A stretch of 64,000 nucleotides of DNA from Dietzia sp. B32 (GTDB lineage: Bacteria; Actinomycetota; Actinomycetes; Mycobacteriales; Mycobacteriaceae): positions 186,001 to 250,000 of the forward strand of contig NZ_CP093845.1 of the NCBI RefSeq assembly GCF_024732245.1, given 5' to 3'. This document shows positions 16,750-26,596 of this stretch, in pieces. Positions within the stretch are counted from its first letter, which is position 1. Each line of letters opens with the position of its first letter. Both the position numbers and the translations under genes were made by a program. The notes below the pieces were generated by a model. The model saw only the letters and a program-made list of their open reading frames with translations, was not told the DNA's origin and made no database searches.

Positions 16750-17714
16750 CGGGCGGCCTCCTCGGCGGCGGTGAGGATCGACACGACCCGGACACGGAGC
16801 TCGGCCGGACGCAGGGCCACGGCGTCCGGGCCCTGGGCGGCCACCAGCGCGGACAGCTCACCGAGCGGCGCGGCGACCTCGAGGTCGACCCCGTCCCTGC
16901 CGAACCGCCGGGCGGGGGTCTCGGACCGGGCCATGGCCCGCAGCTCGGCGGCCCTGCCGTCGGCGACCCAGACCGCGGCCTCGAGCAGGGGGTTGAGCCG
17001 GGAGACGGCGTCGTCCAGCAACGCGAGGACCCGCTCTGTGGAGGGGACGGGGACGGTCCGTGCGGCGCGCCCGAGTCGCACATCGGAGATGCGGACGAGG
17101 CGGAACGTGCGGGGCTCGCCACGGTCGAGATCGTGGCCCACGAGGTACCAGTGCCCGTGGCGGGATCCGGTCCACCACGGTTCGACACGGCGGGCGGTGG
17201 GCTCGGCGGCCCCGGCGGGGGTGTGCGAGAAGGTGACGGTCGACCCCTCGGCGATCGCTTCCGCGACCAGGGCGGCGGTGGCGAGCTCGGCCGGGTCCGT
17301 CACCGAGACGGTCGCGCCGGCGTCGTGCACGGGGTCGATGCCCGCGGCGGTGAGTTTGGCCAGCGCCCCGTCGGCGCGGGCGGCCCGCTCCCCCTCGCGC
17401 CACACCTCGGCCGCGACGGCGAGCACACCGGCCTGCTGGGGCGTGAGGGTGATGTCGGGCAGCTCGTACCCGTGGGCGGGGATCCGGTACCCCGCCGGCG
17501 AGCCGGGAGCCAGTGAGGCACCCTGCTCGAGCGGGACTCCGGCATCGCGCAGTTCCCGCTTGTCCCGCTCGAACATCCGGAGGTAGGCGGCGTCGTTCTC
17601 GGCGTCGTCGTAGCCCTGGACCATCCTGCGGATCTCCCCCGCCGACAGGAACGCGTTGGTCGACCGGAGGCAGATCACGAGGTTGACCAGACGTTGGGAC
17701 TTCGAGGTGGGCAC
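16746..17714 (-). CDS. pafB: WYL-domain transcriptional regulator PafB
   Basis: A 322-residue protein starting PTSKSQRLVNLVICLRST, typical of PafB. It has an N-terminal winged helix-turn-helix and a WYL domain (WWTGSRHGHWYLVGHDLDRG). PafBC activates DNA repair genes after damage. GTG 17714 lies 8 nt after TAGCGT, so it may be transcribed leaderless from its own promoter inside the end of the Pup operon, while still following pafA by 11 bp. Confidence 0.92.
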   Translation of the reverse strand: MPTSKSQRLVNLVICLRSTNAFLSAGEIRRMVQGYDDAENDAAYLRMFERDKRELRDAGVPLEQGASLAPGSPAGYRIPAHGYELPDITLTPQQAGVLAVAAEVWREGERAARADGALAKLTAAGIDPVHDAGATVSVTDPAELATAALVAEAIAEGSTVTFSHTPAGAAEPTARRVEPWWTGSRHGHWYLVGHDLDRGEPRTFRLVRISDVRLGRAARTVPVPSTERVLALLDDAVSRLNPLLEAAVWVADGRAAELRAMARSETPARRFGRDGVDLEVAAPLGELSALVAAQGPDAVALRPAELRVRVVSILTAAEEAAR

Positions 17715-17722
17715 GCCTGGAG

Positions 17723-17728
17723 ACGCTA
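17723..17728 (-). promoter_or_regulatory. -10 hexamer TAGCGT of pafB (leaderless)
   Basis: The hexamer ends 8 nt before GTG 17714 and touches the last bases of pafA. It would allow pafBC and the tat genes to be expressed apart from the Pup operon. Confidence 0.5.
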
Positions 17729-19132
17729 TCGTCCGAGCGCGGCGACGAGATCGTCGACACGCGGGTCCTCGTGGGCGAACGGGTCCGTCAGGGCGACCGT
17801 GGGCAGGGTGCCGTCGGCGACCTTGAGGTGGACCCAGTCCACGGTGAAGTCGCGCTCGGCGTCCCGGGCGGCCGTGATGAACCTGCCCCGCAGCGCCGCG
17901 CGGGTGCTCCCGGGGGCGATGGTGCGGGCCCGCTCCACCTCGGCGTCGTCCACGACGCGGGAGACGAGCCCCCGGCGCTCGAGGACGGAGTGCAGACCGC
18001 GGCCGGGGCGCACGTCGTGGTAGGTCAGGTCGATCTGGGACAGCCGGGGGTGATCGAGGTCGACGCCCGTCCTGGACTGGACCTGCCGGATGAGCCGCAG
18101 CTTGGCGGCCCAGTCGATGTCGGCGGCGATGGAGTCGTGGTCCCCGGACTCGACGGCGTCGAGCACCCGTTCCCACAGCGCCACGCACCGCTCGATGTCC
18201 GGGCGGTCGTCGCGCTCCCATCCCCCGCCCCGGAGGTAGCGGTGGACCGCGGCGAGGAACTCCCGCTGGATCTCCAGCGCCGTCATGGTGGTGCCGTCGG
18301 TCATCGCGACGGGCCGGGTGCCGGTGAGGTCGCGGCTGATCTCACGGATCGCCCTGACCGGATGGGCCACGGCCATCGGCCGCAGTTCGACGCCCGCCTC
18401 GAGCATCTCCAGCACGAGCCGGGTGCTGGCGATCTTGAGCATCGTGGTGGTCTCGATCATGTTGGAGTCGCCCACGATCACGTGCATGCGCCGGAACCGG
18501 GTCGAGTCGGCGTGCGGCTCGTCGCGGGTGTTGATGAGCGGCCGCGAGCGGGTGGTGGCCGACGAGACGCCGTCCCACATGTGCTCGGCGCGCTGGGAGA
18601 AGCAGAACGTCGGCTCGTCCGTCTCGCCGAGCCCGACGCCCGAGGGGGTGCCCGGCAGGATCTTCCCGGCGCCGCAGATGAGCTGCCGACTCACCAGGAA
18701 CGGCAGCAGGGTGGTGGCGATGCTGCGGACCTGGGTGGCACGGTCGAGGAGGTAGTTCTCGTGGCACCCGTAGGAGTTGCCCACCGAGTCGGTGTTGTTC
18801 TTGAACAGGTAGACCTTGACGTCGATCCCCTCGGCCGCGAGCGCCTGCTCGGCCTGCAGCGCCAGGTCGTCGACGATCCGCTCCCCCGCCCTGTCGTGTG
18901 CGACGAGCTGGCGCAACCCGTCGCATTCGGCGGTCGCGTACTCGGGGTGGGAGCCCACGTCGAGGTAGAGGCGGGAGCCGTTCTCCAGGAAGACGTTGGA
19001 GCTGCGCCACCGCTGCACCACGGGCCGGAAGAAGTAGCGGGCGATCTCGTCGGCACCGAGGGAACGCGCGCCGTCACCGCCGACGCTGGTGATCCCGAAC
19101 TCCGTCTCTATCCCGACGATGCGACGGATCAT
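17726..19132 (-). CDS. pafA: Pup-protein ligase PafA
   Basis: A 468-residue carboxylate-amine ligase that joins the C-terminal glutamate of Pup to substrate lysines using ATP. The start RRIVGIETEFG holds the Mg-ATP binding Glu9; the catalytic Asp58 lies in LYLDVGSHPEY; NNTDSVGNSYGCHEN and NTRDEPHA are also family-specific. It starts only 6 bp after the pup stop. In proteasome-bearing actinobacteria prcB and prcA lie between pup and pafA; here they are absent. Confidence 0.97.
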   Translation of the reverse strand: MIRRIVGIETEFGITSVGGDGARSLGADEIARYFFRPVVQRWRSSNVFLENGSRLYLDVGSHPEYATAECDGLRQLVAHDRAGERIVDDLALQAEQALAAEGIDVKVYLFKNNTDSVGNSYGCHENYLLDRATQVRSIATTLLPFLVSRQLICGAGKILPGTPSGVGLGETDEPTFCFSQRAEHMWDGVSSATTRSRPLINTRDEPHADSTRFRRMHVIVGDSNMIETTTMLKIASTRLVLEMLEAGVELRPMAVAHPVRAIREISRDLTGTRPVAMTDGTTMTALEIQREFLAAVHRYLRGGGWERDDRPDIERCVALWERVLDAVESGDHDSIAADIDWAAKLRLIRQVQSRTGVDLDHPRLSQIDLTYHDVRPGRGLHSVLERRGLVSRVVDDAEVERARTIAPGSTRAALRGRFITAARDAERDFTVDWVHLKVADGTLPTVALTDPFAHEDPRVDDLVAALGR

Positions 19133-19138
19133 GGCGGT

Positions 19139-19315
19139 CTACTGCCCGCCCTTCTGGACGTAGGACTTCACGAACTCCTCGGCGTTGGTCTCGAGGATGT
19201 CGTCGATCTCGTCGAGCAGCGAGTCGGCGGAGGTGGTGTCGGCGGCCTTGACGACCTGGCCCGCCTCGTCGTCGCCGTCGGCCGGGCCGCCGGCGTTCTT
19301 CTGGATCTGGGACAT
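19139..19315 (-). CDS. pup: Prokaryotic ubiquitin-like protein Pup
   Basis: A 58-residue protein. It is mostly disordered and acidic, with the helix region SADSLLDEIDDILETNAEEFV that binds the ARC coiled coil, and ends in YVQKGGQ. The C-terminal GGQ means the last glutamine must be deamidated by Dop before PafA can attach Pup to targets. It lies between dop and pafA on the same strand. Confidence 0.97.
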   Translation of the reverse strand: MSQIQKNAGGPADGDDEAGQVVKAADTTSADSLLDEIDDILETNAEEFVKSYVQKGGQ

Positions 19316-19360
19316 GGACTGCTCCTTAGCGGTGGGAGGTGGTGGTGTTGGCCCGCGCGG

Positions 19361-20878
19361 TCACCACGGTGACGGCCCGTCGGGACTGAGGAAATCCGGG
19401 TGGGCCTCGCAGAACTCCCGGGTCCCCGTGTAGGGGTCGGTGAGGTCGACGTGGCGCTGGTGGCCGCGGGAGTCGACGACGACGACGAGGTCCCACCCGG
19501 CGGAGTGGATGCGGTCTCCGAGTTCGGCGAGGAAGCGTCCCCTCGCCCAGGCCCGCGTTCCGGCGGGCGGGGTCGTGACCGCCGCCTCGACCTCGTCGGC
19601 CGTGGTGAGTCGACGCATCGCACCCTTCGCCACGAGACGGTTGTAGAGGCCGCGCTCCGGGTCGATGTCGTGGTACTGGACGTCGATGAGTGCGAGCCGG
19701 GCGTGGTCCCAGCCCAGCCCGTCGCGCGCGCGGAACCCCTCGAGCAGACGCAGCTTGGCCGGCCAGTCCAGGCGGTCGGCGCACGACATGGGGTCCTGCT
19801 CGAGGGCGTCGAGGATGTCCCGCCACTCGTCGAGGACCTCGGTGGCCCAGCCCGGCCGGCCGGCGCCGTCTCCGACGAGGTCGGCGACGCGGCCCAGGAT
19901 CTCGCGCTGGAGTCCGATGCCGGTCTGGGCGCGGCCGTCGGGCAGCGGCACCGTGGCGGTCAGGGTCGTGTCGTGGCTGATGACGTGCACCGCCTCGACG
20001 GGGTCGACGGGCAGGAGGTCGGAGAAGTCCACGCCCGCCTCGATCGCGTCCAGCACGAGACAGGTCGTGCCGATCTTGAGGTAGGTCGCCAGTTCGGACA
20101 TGGTCGCGTCGCCGATGATGACGTGCAGGCGTCGCCACGTGTCGTCGGACGCGTGGGGCTCGTCACGGGTGTTGATGATGCCGCGGCGCAGGGTGGTCTC
20201 GAGCCCGGTGAGCACTTCGATGTAGTCGGCGCGCTGGGAGAGCTGGAATCCCGCCTTCTCCCCGGACTGTCCGATGCCCACGCGGCCCGCGCCGCAGAAC
20301 ACCTGCCGGGACAGCAGGTGTGGCGCCAGGCTCAGGGTGAGGGCGTCGAAGTCGACGTCCCGGCGGACCAGGTAGTTCTCGTGCGCCCCGTACGAGGCAC
20401 CCTTGCCGTCGACGTTGTTCTTGTACAGCTTGAGCTCGGCGTTGCCCTCGGTGGCCGAGGACTCGACGCCGGCGCGGTGCATGATCAGCTCCCCCGCCTT
20501 GTCCCAGACCACCGCGTCGTGGGGCGAGTCGACCTCGGGTGCGGAGTACTCGGGGTGGGCGTGGTCGACGTAGAACCGTGCGCCGTTGGTCAGCACCCGG
20601 TTCGTCACCCCGAACTCGCTCGGGTCGTACGCCCGCGCCGCTCCGAGGTCGAAGCCGCGGGCGTCCCGGAGCGGTGACTCCGAGTCGTAGTCCCAGCGGG
20701 TCCCGTCGGCGCCGCCGGCGGACTCGCCGGGGTCCGTGTACGCCTTGATCACCTGGGTGGAGCTGACCACCGAGCTGAGCAGGGGCTGGCCCACCGCGAC
20801 GATGCCGAACTCGATTTCGGTGCCGATGATCCGGCCGCGCACGACCTCACCCGACGCGTTCTGAACGGGCGGGGTCAC
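19361..20878 (-). CDS. dop: Pup deamidase/depupylase Dop
   Basis: A 505-residue relative of PafA. It deamidates Pup-Gln to Pup-Glu and also removes Pup from substrates. The N-terminus has GTEIEFGI (Glu in the ATP/Mg site), the Dop-specific loop follows (residues ~45-80), and the catalytic Asp105 lies in YVDHAHPEYSAPE. GTG 20878 overlaps the ARC stop by 4 nt, so ARC and Dop are translationally coupled. Confidence 0.97.
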   Translation of the reverse strand: MTPPVQNASGEVVRGRIIGTEIEFGIVAVGQPLLSSVVSSTQVIKAYTDPGESAGGADGTRWDYDSESPLRDARGFDLGAARAYDPSEFGVTNRVLTNGARFYVDHAHPEYSAPEVDSPHDAVVWDKAGELIMHRAGVESSATEGNAELKLYKNNVDGKGASYGAHENYLVRRDVDFDALTLSLAPHLLSRQVFCGAGRVGIGQSGEKAGFQLSQRADYIEVLTGLETTLRRGIINTRDEPHASDDTWRRLHVIIGDATMSELATYLKIGTTCLVLDAIEAGVDFSDLLPVDPVEAVHVISHDTTLTATVPLPDGRAQTGIGLQREILGRVADLVGDGAGRPGWATEVLDEWRDILDALEQDPMSCADRLDWPAKLRLLEGFRARDGLGWDHARLALIDVQYHDIDPERGLYNRLVAKGAMRRLTTADEVEAAVTTPPAGTRAWARGRFLAELGDRIHSAGWDLVVVVDSRGHQRHVDLTDPYTGTREFCEAHPDFLSPDGPSPW

Positions 20879-22575
20879 TGGTCCGCTCCCCTGGTGGGGA
20901 TGGAGACGTCGACGACCCGCTCACCGCGCACGCCGGTCAGGCGAGCCCATTCCTGGGGGTTGGAGGTGTTGGGCAGGTCGGCGCTCTCGGCGAACTCCGC
21001 GTCGACGGCATCGAGGAAATCGTCGGTGGTCAGGCCCCGGCCGGTGCCGTGGACGATGTCCTTGATCGCCAGCTTCTTCGCGCGGTCCACGATGTTGCGC
21101 AGCATCGCACCCGAGGTGAGGTCCGCAAGATACAGCGAGGACCTGCGCCCGGAGGCGTACACGAGGTGCACGTACGTGGTGGACGCGTCGCGGGTGTAGA
21201 GCCTGTCGACGATCCGGTCGATGAGGGCCGCCACGTGCCTCTGCACGTCCGCGGCGCCGACCTCGTCCGGGTCGAATCGCAGGTCGGGGGTGATGTACTT
21301 GGCCAGGATGTCGGATGCGGCGTCACGGTCGGGCCGGTCGATGCGGATCTTGAGGTCGAGACGACCGGGACGCAGGATGGCCGGGTCGATCATGTCCTCG
21401 CGGTTGGAGGCGCCGATCACGATGACGTTGCGCAGATCCTCCACGCCGTCGATCTCCGCCAGCAGCTGGGGCACGATCGTGGTCTCCATGTCCGAGGACA
21501 CCCCGGAACCGCGGGTACGGAAAATCGAGTCCATCTCGTCGAAGAACACGATGACCGGGTTGCCCTCGGTCGCCTTCTCCCGTGCCCGCTCGAAGATGGA
21601 GCGGATGTGCCGCTCGGTCTCGCCGACGTACTTGTTGAGCAGTTCCGGCCCCTTGATGGACAGGAAGTACGAGTTCGGATACCGACCGTCGGACACGTCA
21701 TCGCCGCGGGAGACCGCCGACGCGCGAGCCAGCGAGTGCGCGACGGCCTTGGCGATGAGGGTCTTACCGCACCCGGGCGGACCGTAGAGCAGGACGCCCT
21801 TGGGCGGGGCCAGGTGGAACTCGCGGTAGAGGTCGTGGTGGATGAAGGGCAGCTCGATCGCGTCCCGGATCTGCTCGATCTGCGGGCCGAGACCGCCGAT
21901 GTCGGAGTACTCGACCATCGGGATCTCCTCCAGGAGGAGCTCGTCGACCTCGGCCTTCGGCACGACCTCGTAGGCCACGCCCGCCTTGGGATCGACCAAC
22001 ACGGCGTCCCCGGGGCGCACCGGGGCCGGGTGCTCGGCCGTGCGCCCGCCCCGCAGCGCGGTGGCGAGCACGACGATGTGCTCCTCGTCGTTGCCCATCA
22101 CCACGCGGGCGCGGACGCCGTCGGCGAGCACGTCACGGAACACCGCGGTGACCCCGGTGACGGGGAGCTCGCCGGAGACCTCCAGCACGGTCATGGACTC
22201 GTTGAGACGCACCGTGGTTCCCGCCGTCAGTTCGGTGGCGTCCACCCCGGGGGCGATCGCGAGACGCATCCGCCTACCCGCGGCCATGACCTCCACGGAG
22301 TCCGGGCCGGCGGGACGGGCGAGGACCACGCCGTAGGTGCTGGGCGGGGTACCGAGACGTTCGACCTCGCCCTTGAGGGCCTCGACCTGGTCGCGCGAGT
22401 CCTTGAGCAGTTCCGCGAGCCGGACGTTGCGCGCGCCGAGGGCGTCGATCTTGATCGCCTTCTCGCGGTCCGAGCGGGCCCCCTCGTCCACGGCCTTCCG
22501 CAGCCGTGCGAGCTCGGCGCGGTCGACGGAGACCCGGTCCTGACCCTGGCCGGCCGGGGAACGTCCCTCGGTCAC
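20875..22575 (-). CDS. arc: AAA+ ATPase ARC/Mpa, lacking a proteasome-docking C-terminus
   Basis: A 566-residue protein with an N-terminal coiled coil (~18-75) that recruits Pup, a double OB region (~80-215), and one AAA domain with Walker A GPPGCGKT (265-272) and Walker B VIVFFDEMDS (341-350). Mycobacterial Mpa ends in a Tyr-containing QYL motif that opens the 20S gate; this protein ends TRGADQ without a tyrosine. With prcBA absent from the locus, it probably acts as a proteasome-independent unfoldase, as in Corynebacterium. Start GTG 22575 has AGGTGAT as ribosome site. Confidence 0.95.
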   Translation of the reverse strand: MTEGRSPAGQGQDRVSVDRAELARLRKAVDEGARSDREKAIKIDALGARNVRLAELLKDSRDQVEALKGEVERLGTPPSTYGVVLARPAGPDSVEVMAAGRRMRLAIAPGVDATELTAGTTVRLNESMTVLEVSGELPVTGVTAVFRDVLADGVRARVVMGNDEEHIVVLATALRGGRTAEHPAPVRPGDAVLVDPKAGVAYEVVPKAEVDELLLEEIPMVEYSDIGGLGPQIEQIRDAIELPFIHHDLYREFHLAPPKGVLLYGPPGCGKTLIAKAVAHSLARASAVSRGDDVSDGRYPNSYFLSIKGPELLNKYVGETERHIRSIFERAREKATEGNPVIVFFDEMDSIFRTRGSGVSSDMETTIVPQLLAEIDGVEDLRNVIVIGASNREDMIDPAILRPGRLDLKIRIDRPDRDAASDILAKYITPDLRFDPDEVGAADVQRHVAALIDRIVDRLYTRDASTTYVHLVYASGRRSSLYLADLTSGAMLRNIVDRAKKLAIKDIVHGTGRGLTTDDFLDAVDAEFAESADLPNTSNPQEWARLTGVRGERVVDVSIPTRGADQ

Positions 22576-22627
22576 GCGATCACCTGCCCTCTCGGTCGTC
22601 GACGAGTCCCTCGTCGTCGTCGCCTCC

Positions 22628-22633
22628 ACCCTA
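22628..22633 (-). promoter_or_regulatory. -10 hexamer TAGGGT of the arc-dop-pup-pafA operon
   Basis: TAGGGT on the minus strand lies 52 nt before GTG 22575, giving a leader of about 45 nt. No clear -35 is seen. Confidence 0.4.
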
Positions 22634-22676
22634 TCGGCCACGCACCGGTGCGGGTTTCCGCGGACCGGGGCGCCGA

Positions 22677-22729
22677 TGATCGGGCGCAGGCGACCCGGGC
22701 GAGGGTGATCGGGGCGAAGGTGATCGGGG
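22677..22729. repeat. Short 15-bp period repeat upstream of arc
   Basis: GGTGATCGGGG occurs at 22704-22714 and 22719-22729 (15-bp spacing), with a weaker copy (TGATCGGG) at 22677. It lies between trmI and arc, about 70-100 bp upstream of the proposed arc -10. It may hold a regulator site; no known factor was recognised. Confidence 0.6.
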
Positions 22730-22751
22730 TGCAGGGTTCGCGGCCGGGCGG

Positions 22752-23636
<885 letters not shown>

Positions 23637-23637
23637 C

Positions 23638-23643
23638 TACCCT
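23638..23643 (+). promoter_or_regulatory. -10 hexamer TACCCT of the RecB-type nuclease gene (leaderless)
   Basis: The hexamer ends 7 nt before GTG 23651. Confidence 0.55.
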
Positions 23644-23650
23644 GCCAGGT

Positions 23651-24562
23651 GTGACGGATCCCCTCGAAATCGGCGGCATCCCGGCGACGGGCGACGTACC
23701 CCTGCCGGAACGCAAGCCGCTCGCACTCTCGGCCTCGCGTGCGGCGGACTTCCGCCAGTGCCCGCTGCTGTACCGACTGAGGACCATCGACCGCCTCCCC
23801 GAGCCCAAGACCCGGGCGCAGGTCCTCGGCACGGTCGTCCACTCGGTGCTCGAGGAGCTGTACGGACTCGAGCAGTCCGACCGCGCGCCGCAGCGCGCCG
23901 CGGATCTGGTCCCCACCGCCGTCGAGCACTTCTACGCGGCGGAGGACGGGGCCGACGTGGTACCCGTGGCCGACCGCCCCGGGTTCGAGGCCGAGGTCGC
24001 GGGCCTGGTCTCGGCCCTCTACGGCGTCGAGGACCCGCAGCGCTTCTCCCCCGCTTCGTGCGAGCAGTACCTGCTCACGGCCACTCAGTCGGGCACCCCG
24101 CTCCACGGCTACCTCGACCGGGTCGACGTGGCGCCGACCGGCGAGGTCAGGGTCGTCGACTACAAGACCGGCAAGCCCCCGAATCCGCGGTACCAGCACC
24201 AGGCGATGTTCCAGATGCGCTTCTACGCCCTGATGTACCACCGCGTCCACGGGGTGCTGCCCGCCCAGCTCAAACTCATCTACCTCAAGAACGGCAGCTG
24301 GCTCACCTTCACCCCGGATCACGCATCCCTCGGCGAGACCGAGGCGTCCCTCGACTCGTTGTGGTCGGAGATCGAGCGGGCGGGTGAGACCGGGGACTTC
24401 CGCCCCCGGACATCCCGCCTCTGCGACTGGTGCAATCATCGGGCGTTGTGTCCGGCGTTCGGCGGTACCCCGCCGGAGTACCCGGGCTGGCCCGGGACGC
24501 GTGTGGTGCCGGCCGGAACGGACACTCTGCTGTCAGGTCAGGGAGAACCGAGGAGAACATGA
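23651..24562 (+). CDS. RecB-family PD-(D/E)XK nuclease with Fe-S cluster cysteines (Rv2119 type)
   Basis: A 303-residue nuclease-domain protein. Conserved elements are GTVVHSVLEELY (His), DRVD (Asp) and VVDYKTGKPP (catalytic Asp/Lys). One Cys near the N-terminus (RQCPLLYR) and three at the C-terminus (CDWCNHRALCPAFG) form the iron-binding staple of AddB/Cas4-like nucleases. No helicase domain is attached, so it is a stand-alone nuclease of unknown target. GTG 23651 follows TACCCT by 7 nt. It overlaps the thioesterase gene by 4 nt. Confidence 0.9.
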   Translation: MTDPLEIGGIPATGDVPLPERKPLALSASRAADFRQCPLLYRLRTIDRLPEPKTRAQVLGTVVHSVLEELYGLEQSDRAPQRAADLVPTAVEHFYAAEDGADVVPVADRPGFEAEVAGLVSALYGVEDPQRFSPASCEQYLLTATQSGTPLHGYLDRVDVAPTGEVRVVDYKTGKPPNPRYQHQAMFQMRFYALMYHRVHGVLPAQLKLIYLKNGSWLTFTPDHASLGETEASLDSLWSEIERAGETGDFRPRTSRLCDWCNHRALCPAFGGTPPEYPGWPGTRVVPAGTDTLLSGQGEPRRT

Positions 24563-25329
24563 TGACGGAGGCCTACTTCGAGCCGCTGGGAACCGACGAC
24601 GGCTGGGAGGTCTTCCGAGCAACCCCACACACCGTGAGCGCGTGGGGCCCCGACCTGCAGCACGGGGCCCCGCCGTCCGCCATCCTCACCCGGGCGATGG
24701 ATCGGCTGGACCCGTCCGACGAGACGCGCATCGCGCGGGTGGCGGTCGATCTGCTGGGTCCGGTGCCACTGGGCGAGCTGCGGACGCGGGCGCGCGTGAC
24801 CCGACCGGGTCGGCGGATCCAGCTGCTCGAGTCCGAGCTCGAGGCGCAGGGACGGATCGTCGCCCGGGCGAGCGCGTGGCGGATGCTCGTCAGCGACACC
24901 GCCGATGTCGAACAGGCGTCCCAGCAGCCCCGCAAGCTGCCGGTCTCGGATCACAACAGTGAGTTCTTCAACCGCTGGACCAGCGGATACATCGACTCCC
25001 TCGAGATCCGTGGCGCTTCGGACGGGACGGTGTGGGCCCGCCCCACCCTGCCGCTGGTGGCCGGCGAGGAGACGAGCCCCGCCGAGCACGTGATGTGCGT
25101 CGCGGACATCGCCAACGGGGTCGGGGCGGTCCTCGAGCCCGAGCAGTGGCGTTTCCTCAACACCGACGTGGTGACGCACCTGCACCGCCGGCCCGTCGGT
25201 CAGTGGATCGGCGTGTCGGCGCAGGCCTCGATCGGCCCCGACGGGGTGGGCGCGACCTCCGGGACGCTCTTCGACGAGGTCGGCGCGATCGGTCACACCC
25301 TGCAGGCACTGCTCGTCGAGCGGGTCTGA
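24559..25329 (+). CDS. Thioesterase family protein (double hot-dog, acyl-CoA thioesterase-like)
   Basis: A 256-residue protein resembling the 4HBT_3 family: an N-terminal hot-dog half with WGPDLQHGAPPSAIL and a C-terminal half with MCVADIANGVGAVL and LNTDVVTHLHRRPVG. It probably hydrolyses acyl-CoA. ATG 24559 overlaps the preceding stop (ATGA), with AGGAG upstream, so it is co-translated with the nuclease. A second in-frame ATG follows directly. Substrate unknown. Confidence 0.82.
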   Translation: MMTEAYFEPLGTDDGWEVFRATPHTVSAWGPDLQHGAPPSAILTRAMDRLDPSDETRIARVAVDLLGPVPLGELRTRARVTRPGRRIQLLESELEAQGRIVARASAWRMLVSDTADVEQASQQPRKLPVSDHNSEFFNRWTSGYIDSLEIRGASDGTVWARPTLPLVAGEETSPAEHVMCVADIANGVGAVLEPEQWRFLNTDVVTHLHRRPVGQWIGVSAQASIGPDGVGATSGTLFDEVGAIGHTLQALLVERV

Positions 25330-25351
25330 TCGGGCCCGGTCAGAGCGCTGG

Positions 25352-25421
25352 AATCCGCTACTGCGACTTCGGATCCGCTGCCCCTGTGCGGGTAGCGGAT
25401 CCGAAAAAGGAGTAGCGGATT
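25352..25421. repeat. Intergenic palindromic repeat, copy 1
   Basis: Nested inverted repeats: outer arms AATCCGCTACT (25352-25362) and AGTAGCGGATT (25411-25421); inner arms GGATCCGCTGCCC (25371-25383) and GGGTAGCGGATCC (25390-25402, one G-U pair). It lies between convergent genes and has a related copy at 52330-52413. Confidence 0.85.
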
Positions 25422-25431
25422 TTCTCGGTTG

Positions 25432-26283
25432 TCAGCCCATCCGGCAGGAACGGATATCGGTCGCGATGACCGACTTCGCCCCGGCCGCGGCGAGCTCGTC
25501 CATGATCGAGTTGACCCGCTTGCGCGGAACCATCGACCGGACCGCGATCCACGCAGGGTCGGCCATCGGCGAGACCGTGGGCGACTCGATGCCCGGCGTG
25601 ATCGCGGAGACGTCGGCGAGGAGATCCTTGGGGCAGTTGTAGTCGAGCATCATGTACTGCTGGGCGAACACCACACCCTGTAGACGTGCCCTGAGCTGCG
25701 CCATGGCCGCGGACACCTCGGCGTCCGAACGGGAGATCAGGACGCCGGACGAGTCGCACAGGATGTCGCCGAACGCCTCGAGGCCGTGGACCTTGAGCGT
25801 CCGTCCGGACCCCACGACGTCGGCGATGCAGTCCGCCACTCCCAGTTGGATGGAGATCTCCACGGCGCCGTCCAGGCGGATGACCTCCGCCTCGATCCCC
25901 CGCTCCTGGAGGTCCCGACGGACGATATTGGGGTACGAGGTCGCGATCCGGGCGCCGGCGAGCCGATCCGTGGACCATCCCGCCCCTGCGGGACCGGCAT
26001 AACGGAACGTGGAGTGACCGAAGCCCAGATCGAGGAGCTCGTCGACCTCGGCCATGGAGTCGGCGGCCAGATCCCGGCCGGTGATCCCCATCTCGAGGCG
26101 GCCGGATCCGACGTAGACGGCGATGTCCTTGGGGCGCAGGAAGAAGAACTCGACGTCGTTGTCCGGGTCGATCAGCGTGAGATCCTTGCTCCCCTCGTGG
26201 CGACGCCGGTAGCCCGCCTCGGCGAGCATCTCGGAAGCGGACTCGGACAGTGCGCCCTTGTTGGGCAGTGCGACGCGCAGCAT
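25432..26283 (-). CDS. hisG: ATP phosphoribosyltransferase (long form)
   Basis: A 283-residue HisG, the first enzyme of histidine synthesis. The catalytic part ([33 protein letters not shown]) is followed by the ~75-residue regulatory domain that binds histidine, so the enzyme is the feedback-inhibited long form. It follows hisE by 49 bp on the same strand, matching Rv2122c-Rv2121c. Confidence 0.97.
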   Translation of the reverse strand: MLRVALPNKGALSESASEMLAEAGYRRRHEGSKDLTLIDPDNDVEFFFLRPKDIAVYVGSGRLEMGITGRDLAADSMAEVDELLDLGFGHSTFRYAGPAGAGWSTDRLAGARIATSYPNIVRRDLQERGIEAEVIRLDGAVEISIQLGVADCIADVVGSGRTLKVHGLEAFGDILCDSSGVLISRSDAEVSAAMAQLRARLQGVVFAQQYMMLDYNCPKDLLADVSAITPGIESPTVSPMADPAWIAVRSMVPRKRVNSIMDELAAAGAKSVIATDIRSCRMG

Positions 26284-26332
26284 GACGGGGGCTCCGGGAT
26301 CTGTGAGCGTGGGGGTGGACGGGAGGCGGGGA

Positions 26333-26596
26333 CTAGAGATGTCGGTAGACGTCCTCGAGGCTCAGTCCGCGCTTGAGCATCATGACCTGGGTCCAGTACA
26401 TGAGCTGGGAGATCTCCTCCGCCAGTTCCTCGTCGGACTGGTACTCGGCGGCGATCCAGACCTCACCCGCCTCCTCGATGACCTTCTTGCCCAGATGGTG
26501 CACACCCTTGTCGAACGCGGCGACGGTGCCGGACCCCTCGGGGCGCGCGACGATGCGCTCGGACAGCTCGGTGAACAGCGAGTCGAAGGTCTTCAC
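26333..26596 (-). CDS. hisE: Phosphoribosyl-ATP pyrophosphatase
   Basis: An 87-residue protein of the MazG-like fold. It hydrolyses phosphoribosyl-ATP, the second histidine step. Typical features are the all-helical pattern with [14 protein letters not shown] and the [15 protein letters not shown] metal-binding helix. GTG 26596 overlaps the stop of the HAD phosphatase gene (GTGA). Confidence 0.95.
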   Translation of the reverse strand: MKTFDSLFTELSERIVARPEGSGTVAAFDKGVHHLGKKVIEEAGEVWIAAEYQSDEELAEEISQLMYWTQVMMLKRGLSLEDVYRHL

